Origin: JAJFVC01 sp039698075
GTDB lineage: Bacteria; Planctomycetota; Planctomycetia; Pirellulales; Thermoguttaceae
Assembly (NCBI GenBank): GCA_039698075.1
Contig: JBDKTJ010000100.1
Location: 1-27,913, forward strand
Direction: 5' to 3'
DNA: 27,913 nt
The notes beneath the pieces were generated by a model. That model made no database searches, was not told the DNA's origin, and saw nothing but the letters and a program-made list of their open reading frames with translations. Numbering within the stretch: position 1 is the first letter of the stretch; the number at the start of each line of letters is the position of its first letter. Of this stretch, positions 15,801 to 24,940 are shown one piece after another. A program made the translations under genes and the position numbers.

Positions 15801-16607
15801 GTGTTCTCGCAACTTCGACGACCCACCTGGGCGTGCGCGCAGCATGTCCGACAGTTTGGGTTGTGTGTCGGCGTTATGCTTTGGCTCGCCGCACCGACCC
15901 TTGGCGACGCTATTAGTGGCTATACCAGTTGGCAGCGGAACGGTTTTTCGTGTTCCTCCTCCTCCGCCGCATCTTCTTCTTCGCTGGCCTCCGTTTCGGT
16001 GTTGGCCGCGACCGTGGAGACTTCGACTTCCTCGCTCGTCACGGTGACGACGTCCGGGTCCGTGTTTGGCGATGGAACCGGAAGTTTGGCCGGTTTGATC
16101 TTCTATGACGCCAACGGAAACGACACGGCGGACAACTCCGATTGGGCGCTGTCGGGAGCCGAGGTTGTCTTGTCGAAGTCGGGCAGCGACACGAAGATTT
16201 GTCTGTACACCGGCACCGATGGAAGCTATAAGTTCACCGATCTTCCCGTGGGCATCTATACGGTTTCCTTGATTCTCTCGGACAGCGATTCCGGCACGAA
16301 CTCGCTCGGCACGTTGCTCGACAGCAGCGGGAGCGTGGTTTCGACCGGCCGAGGCACGGTGGGAACCGACACCTTCACCGGCATCGATCTGGAGAGCGGC
16401 TATTCGGGCGAAAACTATAATTTCTCCCAGCTCTCCTATCCGGCAAGCCTGGTCACCAAGCGTTTGCTGACCAACATCAATCCGGGCTTGCACCACATCA
16501 CGGTCACCCCGTCGCCGGTTCCCGAACCGGGCACGATGGCGCTGTTGGTGGTCGGCGGGCTCTGCATCGGCGGTATGGCGTGGCGACGTCGTCGCGGATG
16601 CGCATGA
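15801..16607 (+). CDS. PEP-CTERM surface protein with an SdrD B-like domain
   Basis: A 268-residue exported protein. GTG at 15801 has GGAGG 9 bases upstream (15787-15791). Residues about 20-36 form the signal peptide core (CVGVMLWLAAPTLGDA). A Ser/Thr-rich stretch follows (about 50-92), then an SdrD B/Cna-B-like beta-sandwich at about 93-200 (GLIFYDANGNDTADNSDW, then TDGSYKFTDLPVGIYTVSL), whose DxNxxD-type loops suggest calcium binding. The end is a full PEP-CTERM sorting signal: VPEPG at 240-244, a hydrophobic helix, and RRRRGCA. Such proteins are handled by an exosortase in the inner membrane and delivered to the surface or matrix; no exosortase gene is in the window. The stop overlaps the NUDIX start. 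Confidence 0.85.
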   Translation: MFSQLRRPTWACAQHVRQFGLCVGVMLWLAAPTLGDAISGYTSWQRNGFSCSSSSAASSSSLASVSVLAATVETSTSSLVTVTTSGSVFGDGTGSLAGLIFYDANGNDTADNSDWALSGAEVVLSKSGSDTKICLYTGTDGSYKFTDLPVGIYTVSLILSDSDSGTNSLGTLLDSSGSVVSTGRGTVGTDTFTGIDLESGYSGENYNFSQLSYPASLVTKRLLTNINPGLHHITVTPSPVPEPGTMALLVVGGLCIGGMAWRRRRGCA

Positions 16608-17134
16608 GACGGGTTGAAACGCGCCGTACGCTTGCCGAAGGACGTTTTGTCCGACTGGTCGCCGCCAACGGCTGGGAGTGGGTCGAACGCGTGAACGCAT
16701 CGGGGGCGGTCGTTCTCGTGGCCGTCACAGAAAACGCCGAGTTGTTGCTGGTCGAGCAGTTTCGCATTCCCCTGGGACGCCGCGTGATTGAACTGCCGGC
16801 CGGATTGGTCGGCGACGCATCCGGTCGCGAACGCGAAGATCCAGCGGAAGCCGCCCGGCGCGAATTGCTCGAGGAAACCGGCTATCAGGCCGATTCGTTG
16901 GAGTTTCTTCTGGACGGTCCCAGTTCGGCGGGATTGGCTGCGGAAGTGTATGCGTTGTTCTTGGCTCGAAACGTCCGTCGAGCCGCTTCCGGCGGAGGCG
17001 ACGGCTCCGAAGACATTCAAGTCCATCGGGTTCCGCTCGGCGAGGTCGAGGCGTGGTTGGACGTCAAACGGCAGTCCGGCGTCATGGTCGATCCGAAGGT
17101 GTACGCAGGCTTGTACTTCGCCGAACGGCGGTGA
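16604..17134 (+). CDS. NUDIX hydrolase, ADP-ribose pyrophosphatase-like
   Basis: A 176-residue cytosolic enzyme. The NUDIX core REL-L-EETG is at residues 86-93, preceded by ELPAGLVG and an extended acidic loop before ARRELLEETGY. VEQFRIPLGRRVIELPAG is typical of the ADP-ribose/ADP-sugar pyrophosphatase branch, which splits ADP-ribose to AMP and ribose 5-phosphate. Exact substrate is inference. Starts at 16580 (GTG), 16598 (ATG) and 16604 (ATG) are all in frame; 16604 is chosen because its ATG overlaps the preceding TGA (ATGA), typical of translational coupling, but none has a good ribosome site. It is convergent with the kinase gene and ends directly at its border (17134/17135). Confidence 0.85.
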   Translation: MRRVETRRTLAEGRFVRLVAANGWEWVERVNASGAVVLVAVTENAELLLVEQFRIPLGRRVIELPAGLVGDASGREREDPAEAARRELLEETGYQADSLEFLLDGPSSAGLAAEVYALFLARNVRRAASGGGDGSEDIQVHRVPLGEVEAWLDVKRQSGVMVDPKVYAGLYFAERR

Positions 17135-18625
17135 TCAAGATTCGGCGGCGGTCGGCGTTTTCGACGGCGCCAATTGCGTCACCAACGTGCGGATTTGTCG
17201 CAACGTGATCGGCATCGAGAGCACGAGGCGATGCGGGGCCGTGCGGGCCTCCGATTTCCACGCCGTTTGCGATTCGTCCAGCAGCAGCATCGCCGCGATC
17301 GGCTGCGTATGCGGATCGTTGCCCAGTTCGTTGAAAACCTCCAGCGCGGGCCGACCCAGGTTTTGGGCGCTGAGAATCACGCAATCGGCCACGGCGGGGT
17401 CTTGTTGAATGCGGTTGGCCGCCCGACCGGGGTCGGCAATCACCAGCACCCGATAGCCCGCCCGCTTGAAACCCTCGCGAAAGACGTTTTGTACGTTGGC
17501 ATCCGACTCGACCACCATGACCGAGCGGCCCGTGTCGACCGGTGTCGAGACCTGCGCACGCGGCGGCGGGGTGCCGGCGTTGTTCGACCCGTCCGACGAT
17601 TCGTCGGCCAAACGGCGGGCCGTCAGTCGCAGATCGGCGACCATCGCGCCCGGCGTCTGGTAACGCTGATTCGGATCGAGCGTCATGGCCTTGTTGACCA
17701 CCATGGCCACGCAAGTGGGCAACGAGGGGTCAAGTTTTTGGATGGGCACGACGTCGAGGAACCGTTGTTTGTTCATGCGGTGCAAACGATCGGTTTCGGA
17801 AAGCGGCGGCTTGCCCGTCAGCATGTTGTAGTAGATGCAGCCGAGAAAATAAACGTCGCTGCGGGTGTCGTCTTTTCGGACGCCGGTTGCCCGCTCCAAG
17901 GCCGCATAGTCCACCGTCCGCGTATTCGACATATCCGTCGACCCGTCGTCGGCGACCGTCTCATCCATCGCGGCCAGCCCGAAATCGACCAGCTTGGCCT
18001 CCCCCCGGCTGGAGATGAGGATATTGCTCATTTTGAGGTCGCGGTGGGTGAGTCCGCGCTCGAAAGCGTAGCGCAGTCCGTCGGCGATGCCGATCATCAG
18101 CCGAGTGGATTCGATCGGGTCGAGCTTTTTGCGGACGCGGACGAACTCGCGGAGGTTTCGGCCCTCGACGAACTCCATCACCAGAAAGTGGCTTCGTCCC
18201 TTCGAGCAGACTTCGTAGATCGGCACGATGTTGGGGTGACGCAGCGTGCGGCCCAGTTCGCCTTCGCGGAGAAACAAGCTCGGGTCCTCGTTGAACTTGT
18301 TGCGCAACACTTTCAAAGCGACGACGCGGCCGGTCTCACGATGGACGGCCCGATAGACCCGAGCGAAGGTGCCCTTGCCCACCAGATAGAGCACCTTGTA
18401 ATCGCCGAAGAAGAAGCCGGAGCGATCGCCTTTCAGCAGTCGCTCGACCTGATAGTTGGTCATGAAGCCGCGACGGAGTAGTGTTTGGACAAAATCATCC
18501 ACGGGAACGTTCCGGCTTCCGAATGAAGCCCAAACGTCCTGTAGTTGCCTTTCGTCCAAAAGACCGAGGTTGAACGCGCGCTGCGCGAACTGCTCGGCAT
18601 TTGGCTGGCCCATGCCGACTCCCAT
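17135..18625 (-). CDS. Ser/Thr protein kinase with C-terminal degenerate receiver-like domain
   Basis: A 496-residue soluble Hanks-type kinase. Residues 1-75 are a helical adaptor (AEQFAQRAFNLGLLDERQL) common before kinase domains in planctomycetes. The kinase domain (about 76-340) has GKGTFARVYRA, Lys105 (VALKVL), HRDLKMSN (catalytic Asp196) and DFG at 214-216; the usual APE motif after the activation loop reads AALE. No membrane segment is seen. A response-regulator-like domain spans about 367-490 (SVMVVESDANVQNVFREGF), but the phospho-acceptor position is Ser419 in DCVILSAQ rather than Asp, and the conserved Lys is Met471 in LSMPIT. The start is uncertain: ATG at 18625 is given; ATG at 18613 has a better GGGAG site. 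It lies downstream of trpA on the same strand with a 133-bp AT-rich gap, so is probably transcribed on its own. Confidence 0.9.
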   Translation of the reverse strand: MGVGMGQPNAEQFAQRAFNLGLLDERQLQDVWASFGSRNVPVDDFVQTLLRRGFMTNYQVERLLKGDRSGFFFGDYKVLYLVGKGTFARVYRAVHRETGRVVALKVLRNKFNEDPSLFLREGELGRTLRHPNIVPIYEVCSKGRSHFLVMEFVEGRNLREFVRVRKKLDPIESTRLMIGIADGLRYAFERGLTHRDLKMSNILISSRGEAKLVDFGLAAMDETVADDGSTDMSNTRTVDYAALERATGVRKDDTRSDVYFLGCIYYNMLTGKPPLSETDRLHRMNKQRFLDVVPIQKLDPSLPTCVAMVVNKAMTLDPNQRYQTPGAMVADLRLTARRLADESSDGSNNAGTPPPRAQVSTPVDTGRSVMVVESDANVQNVFREGFKRAGYRVLVIADPGRAANRIQQDPAVADCVILSAQNLGRPALEVFNELGNDPHTQPIAAMLLLDESQTAWKSEARTAPHRLVLSMPITLRQIRTLVTQLAPSKTPTAAES

Positions 18626-18758
18626 TCCGCCCGAATTAAAAATATAAAAAACGTATGAGGCCGGAGAATAATAAAATGATAACTCTATCCTAGCGCAACC
18701 GGCGCAATTCCACAATCCCCTCTGCGGGGAGGAATGTTGCGTGAGTTGAGGGCGTCGT

Positions 18759-19559
18759 TCAGATGGTCGCCGCCAGGAGTTGCTGGGCGTATGCGGCGAT
18801 CTCGTCGAGCACCTGTTGGCGGGGTTTCGTTGCGGCCTCGGCCATGCGGCGAACGAAGGCCGACCCGACAATCAGCCCGTCGGCCACCGGCTTGAGCAAC
18901 CGGATGTGGTCCGGACGGCTGATGCCAAACCCGATGCAGATGGGCAGGGGAGTGTGTTCGCGGAGCCAACCCACGTTGTCCACGATCTCGGGCGGCAGCA
19001 CGGTCCGCTCGCCGGTAATGCCCGCCACCGAGACGTAATAAATAAACCCGGTGGTTCGCTCGGCAATCCGCAAGGCGCGGTCGTGCGGGGTCAGCGGCGT
19101 CACCAGTTGAATCAGCGAGAAGTCTTCGCGGCGACACACCTCGGCCAGGGGACCGGCTTCGTCGACCGGCAGGTCCGGCACGATGATGCCCGCCGCTCCG
19201 GCGGCCCGGGCATCGGCCACGTAACGCTCGATCCCGTGGCGAAACACGATCGCGTAGCTGACCATGGTCACCACCGGCGCCGACAACTTGGGCGTTGCCT
19301 GGCCCAGCGCCGCCAAGATGTCGGCCAGCTTGGTCTTGCGTTCCAGCGACCTGGTGTACGAGGCCTGAATCACGGGGCCGTCGGCGATGGGGTCGCTGTA
19401 TGGGATGCCCAATTCAAACAGGTGGCAGCCGACGGCGGCCAACCAATGGATCACGTCCATGGGAAATTGAAGATCGGGATCGCCGGCCGTAAGGAACGGC
19501 ATTAGGGCCTTGCGGCCTTCCGCGCGAAGCGATTGGAACAGCGTATCAATGGCGGACAT
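18759..19559 (-). CDS. trpA: Tryptophan synthase alpha chain
   Basis: A 266-residue TIM-barrel enzyme that cleaves indole-3-glycerol phosphate to indole and glyceraldehyde 3-phosphate, passing indole to TrpB. FELGIPYSDPIADGP contains the catalytic pair Glu49 and Asp60 at the same numbers as in E. coli. The substrate-phosphate segments GFGISRPDH and DGLIVGSAFV are present. The length is normal. The start codon lies 30 bases after the trpB stop, with no clear ribosome site; the gap is made mainly of the heptamer repeat. Confidence 0.96.
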   Translation of the reverse strand: MSAIDTLFQSLRAEGRKALMPFLTAGDPDLQFPMDVIHWLAAVGCHLFELGIPYSDPIADGPVIQASYTRSLERKTKLADILAALGQATPKLSAPVVTMVSYAIVFRHGIERYVADARAAGAAGIIVPDLPVDEAGPLAEVCRREDFSLIQLVTPLTPHDRALRIAERTTGFIYYVSVAGITGERTVLPPEIVDNVGWLREHTPLPICIGFGISRPDHIRLLKPVADGLIVGSAFVRRMAEAATKPRQQVLDEIAAYAQQLLAATI

Positions 19560-19566
19560 GGAAGCA

Positions 19567-19587
19567 GGGGCTAGGGACTTAGGGGGA
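19567..19587. repeat. G-rich heptamer repeat in the trpB-trpA gap
   Basis: GGGGCTA GGGACTT AGGGGGA are three consecutive 7-bp units filling most of the 30-base spacer between trpB and trpA. They share the 7-bp spacing and G-run of the repeats at 837-894 and 2603-2630. Transcribed on the trp strand the units read as C-rich. Confidence 0.55.
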
Positions 19588-19589
19588 CT

Positions 19590-20792
19590 CTAAAACTCGA
19601 CGCCTCGCAACCGTGCGATTTCGGCGGCGTCCTTGTTGCCGCGGCCTGACAGACAGACGACGATGATTTGGTCCGGCTTTCCGGCGGCGGCCAATTTCAT
19701 CGCTTCGACCACGGCGTGAGAGCTTTCCAACGCGGGCAAAATGCCTTCCAGTCGGGCCACGGCGTCGAAAGCCGTCAGCACCTCGTCGTCGTTGGCGCTG
19801 GTGTAGCGAACCCGGCCCGTTTCCTTCCAGTAACTGTGTTCGGGCCCGGTGCCTGGATAGTCGAGTCCGGCCGAGACGCTGTGGACGTCGCTGGTCTGGC
19901 CGTCGTTGTCTTGCAGGACGTAGCTATAGCTGCCGTGCAACACGCCGGGCTGTCCGTGGCAGAGCGTCGCGGCGTGGTCGCCGAGCCGGTCGGAACGGCC
20001 GCCCGCCTCGACGCCGACCAATTGCACGCCTGCGTCCGGGACCAGCGGATAAAACATGCCGGCCGCGTTGCTGCCGCCGCCGACGCAGGCCACGACCACG
20101 TCGGGCAGCCGGCCCAGTTGTTCGAGCGATTGCTGGCGGGTCTCGCGGCCGACGACCGACTGAAAATCGCGGACGATCCGCGGAAACGGATGCGGACCGA
20201 CGACCGACCCGAGACAGTAATGCGTCGTAGCGACCGAGCTCATCCAGTCGCGGAAGGCCTCGTTGATCGCGTCGCGCAAGGTGCGCGAGCCGCTACGGAC
20301 TGCTCGGACGTCGGCCCCGAGCAACTTCATGCTGAAAACGTTCGGCCGCTGGCGTCGGATGTCTTCCTCGCCCATGTACACGACGCACTCCAGTCCGAAT
20401 CGGGCGCAGGCCGTCGCGGTGGCCACGCCGTGCTGACCGGCGCCGGTCTCGGCGATGACGCGGTGTTTGCCCATCCGTCGCGTGAGCAGGGCCTGGCCCA
20501 GGGTGTTGTTGATCTTGTGAGCGCCGGTGTGGTTGAGGTCTTCGCGTTTCAAAAAGATGCGAGCCCCGCCGCAATGGGCCGTCAATCGCTCGGCGAAATA
20601 CAGCGGCGACGGTCGGCCGACGTAATGACGATACAACTGGTTGAGCTCGTCGTGAAACTTGGGATCGGCGACGGCCTTGTCGTATTCCGTCGTCAATTCG
20701 TCGAGCGCGTGGGTCAGGGTTTCGGGCACGTAGCGGCCGCCGAACGGTCCGAATCGTCCGGCGGCGTCAGGAACATGGACGGAGGCTGGCAT
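19590..20792 (-). CDS. trpB: Tryptophan synthase beta chain
   Basis: A 400-residue PLP enzyme that condenses indole with L-serine to make tryptophan. PLP binds Lys93 in HTGAHKINN, and the phosphate loop GGGSNAAG follows at about residue 230. GRYVPETL at the N-terminus and the length identify the standard TrpB1 type that partners TrpA, rather than TrpB2. Order trpB-trpA on one strand indicates a two-gene operon; no other trp genes are in the window. The ATG at 20792 lacks a clear Shine-Dalgarno sequence. Confidence 0.97.
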   Translation of the reverse strand: MPASVHVPDAAGRFGPFGGRYVPETLTHALDELTTEYDKAVADPKFHDELNQLYRHYVGRPSPLYFAERLTAHCGGARIFLKREDLNHTGAHKINNTLGQALLTRRMGKHRVIAETGAGQHGVATATACARFGLECVVYMGEEDIRRQRPNVFSMKLLGADVRAVRSGSRTLRDAINEAFRDWMSSVATTHYCLGSVVGPHPFPRIVRDFQSVVGRETRQQSLEQLGRLPDVVVACVGGGSNAAGMFYPLVPDAGVQLVGVEAGGRSDRLGDHAATLCHGQPGVLHGSYSYVLQDNDGQTSDVHSVSAGLDYPGTGPEHSYWKETGRVRYTSANDDEVLTAFDAVARLEGILPALESSHAVVEAMKLAAAGKPDQIIVVCLSGRGNKDAAEIARLRGVEF

Positions 20793-21339
20793 AAATGAAT
20801 GGGGTTAAGCCGTGGATTGCATGGGCTCGAGAGACAATCTATTTTCCCCGCTTTGGGGGATTCGGTCAAGGGACCGCTCTCGATGGAGAAAGACGTGTGT
20901 CGACGCCGTTGGGTTCGCCTGTGGACCGATGATGGTCCGTGTGTGGATGACGTTAGCAGACCGTTACCGCTTGCCGATCTCTCTTAGGAACGCAACGATC
21001 ACGGCTCGATCAGGTTAGGCTTGGTTTGATTCGAGCGGAGCCGCGCGATCCATGCTCGCGACACTTCGTTTTTGGATGGAAATAGAGACGATGAGGATAT
21101 CGAGATGACCCGATGGTGTTGCTGTTTTGGTGGAAATGTATCTTCAAAAATCGCGATTGTTCCAGAAAAACCGGCTTTCTGCCTTCGCTAATCGGTACAT
21201 ATTCTCATTTTTGGAAGATAGGCAACGCGACCCCCTCTAGAAATGTTACATTCATCACGGGCTGAGCAATCATTATGTCCGATATAGCGGTAGGAACGCT
21301 GGTCGTCAAAACACTCCTTACAATCAGGATTTTTCTACC
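20793..21339. other. Divergent intergenic region between trpB and the FadL-like gene
   Basis: 547 bases without a convincing gene; small frames from 20799 and 20812 lack ribosome sites and coding character. On the trp strand there is a promoter candidate (20841-20869), but no leader peptide with Trp codons or clear attenuator was seen. A short odd palindrome AATGTTACATT lies at 21242-21252. No strong + strand promoter was identified for the porin gene. Confidence 0.5.
20841..20869 (-). promoter_or_regulatory. Candidate promoter for trpBA
   Basis: On the minus strand TTGACC (20869-20864, five of six), a 17-bp spacer and GAAAAT (20846-20841, four of six) lie about 50 bases before the trpB start. 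The spacer contains CCCC and GGGG runs able to pair. Confidence 0.4.
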
Positions 21340-22626
21340 GTGCCCCAATTCAATGCGATTTTGCGCAAATCCGGTGTGGCGTGGCTGTGGTTGGCCCTGT
21401 GGCTGATCAGCGGCTCGTCGGTTTTTGGACAAGGCATTGCGCTGCGGGGCATCAGCGCGATCAACTCGTCGATGGGCGGAGCCGCGGCCGCCTGCCCGAT
21501 CGACGCCGCCGGCGCCTTGCACTGGAACCCCGCGTCGATCAGCGGCTTGCCGTCCTCCGAAATGTCGTTTGGCATGGAGATGATTTTGCCCAGTTCGACG
21601 CTGGCGTCGTCGTACCATAGTTGGGCGGGCAGCGATTCGAGCGAACCCGGCGTGATTTCCGTTCCCACGATGGCCTTTGTGCACAAGGATCCCAATTCGC
21701 CATGGTCTTGGGGCGTCGGCGTGTTCGGCATCGGTGGTTCGGCGGTCAACTATTCCTGCGATCATGCGAATCCGATCCTCTCGCCACAGCCGATCGGCCT
21801 GGGCCAACTGTCGGCCAACGTGGAGATTTTCCAGATCGTGCCGACGGTCTCCTATCAGTTGAACGAGGAGTGGTCGATCGGTTTTGCGCCGACGTTGACG
21901 ACGGCGAAGTTGTACGCGGCACCGTTGTTCCTGGCGCCGAAGAGCGACGACGGCACCTGGCCCTCGGGCGCCGGCACGCGTTACACCTGGGGCGGCGGCT
22001 GTCAGGCCGGTCTCTATTACAAACCGGAGCTCTCGAATTGGAGCTACGGCGCCTCGATCAAAAGCCCGCAATGGATGGAGCCGTTCCGCTACAAGTCCGA
22101 AGATTCCAACGGCGACCCGATGACCATCGATTACGGCCTGAACTACCCGTTGATCGCCTCGATCGGTACGGCCTACACCGGCTTCGACCGATGGGTGCTC
22201 GCCTGCGACGTCCGGTATTTCGACTATGCCAACACACCGGGCTTCCGCCATCTTGGGTTCACCACGGAGGGCGCCGCCCAAGGTTTGCAGTGGAACAGCA
22301 TCATGGCCGTGGCCTTGGGCATCCAACGCCAAATGAACGAGCGATGGACCGTTCGGATGGGCTATTGCTTCAACGAAAACCCGATCGATTCCGCCGCCGT
22401 GCAGGCGAACGTCGCCTCGCCGCTGGTCATCATGCACACCATGAGCATGGGCTTCTCCTACATGTTCGAGCACGATTGGCTGCTGTCGCTCACCTACACC
22501 CATTGCTTCGAGAACAGCGTCACCGGCTCGCTGCAAACCATCAAGGGCGTTGCGATCCCGGGCACCTCGCTCACCAGCACGGCTTCGGCTGATACGATCA
22601 GCGCGGGCGTGACCAAACGCTTTTAG
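21340..22626 (+). CDS. FadL/OmpP1-like outer-membrane porin
   Basis: A 428-residue exported barrel protein. Signal peptide at about residues 10-30 (VAWLWLALWLISGSSVFG, then QG). The mature start GIALRGISAINSSMGGAAAA followed by DAAGALHWNPASISGL is the FadL signature, in which the N-terminus plugs the barrel and the NPA motif lies near the start. Repeated strands (WSWGVGVFGIGGS, WSIGFAPTL, WTVRMGYCFNENP) and a final SAGVTKRF ending in Phe support outer-membrane insertion. Relatives carry long-chain fatty acids or other hydrophobic compounds; the substrate here is unknown. The GTG start is supported only by a weak AGGA upstream. The gene stands alone and is closed by two terminators. Confidence 0.85.
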   Translation: MPQFNAILRKSGVAWLWLALWLISGSSVFGQGIALRGISAINSSMGGAAAACPIDAAGALHWNPASISGLPSSEMSFGMEMILPSSTLASSYHSWAGSDSSEPGVISVPTMAFVHKDPNSPWSWGVGVFGIGGSAVNYSCDHANPILSPQPIGLGQLSANVEIFQIVPTVSYQLNEEWSIGFAPTLTTAKLYAAPLFLAPKSDDGTWPSGAGTRYTWGGGCQAGLYYKPELSNWSYGASIKSPQWMEPFRYKSEDSNGDPMTIDYGLNYPLIASIGTAYTGFDRWVLACDVRYFDYANTPGFRHLGFTTEGAAQGLQWNSIMAVALGIQRQMNERWTVRMGYCFNENPIDSAAVQANVASPLVIMHTMSMGFSYMFEHDWLLSLTYTHCFENSVTGSLQTIKGVAIPGTSLTSTASADTISAGVTKRF

Positions 22627-22650
22627 AGCCGCTATCAAAATGAGCGGTTC
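22626..22650 (+). terminator. First hairpin after the FadL-like gene
   Basis: GAGCCGCT (22626-22633) pairs with AGCGGTTC (22643-22650), with one G-U pair and a 9-base loop, immediately after the stop codon. The following TTAGACTTCTTTCT is only partly T-rich. Confidence 0.5.
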
Positions 22651-22669
22651 TTAGACTTCTTTCTATTCG

Positions 22670-22720
22670 AAAACCGCCAGTTTGGGGATCCTAAGGGTCG
22701 GCCCGGACTGGCGGTTTTTG
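22670..22720 (+). terminator. Strong intrinsic terminator
   Basis: AAAACCGCCAGT (22670-22681) and ACTGGCGGTTTT (22707-22718) form a perfect 12-bp stem with a 25-base loop, followed by further T. The A-run on the 5' arm and T-run on the 3' arm make it potentially active on both strands. Confidence 0.85.
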
Positions 22721-22819
22721 TCATTTTGATGGCTGTCCCGGACGTAAATCAATGGTATGCTTGCCAGGTAGGGCAATTGACGTAAGATTTACGGATTGAT
22801 GACGCTAGGAGTCTGCGCG

Positions 22820-24910
<2,091 letters not shown>

Positions 24911-24940
24911 CGGACGTCGCCGTTCTGGCCGTTCGTCGCG

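Noticed and set aside
20793..21018. Small frames and a possible trp leader peptide upstream of trpB
   Set aside because: No ribosome site, no run of Trp codons on the minus strand, and no alternative hairpins typical of attenuation.
20990..21060. tRNA-like T-arm fragment near GGTTTGATTCGAGC
   Set aside because: It does not match the GGTTCRANTCC pattern, and no cloverleaf could be paired around it.
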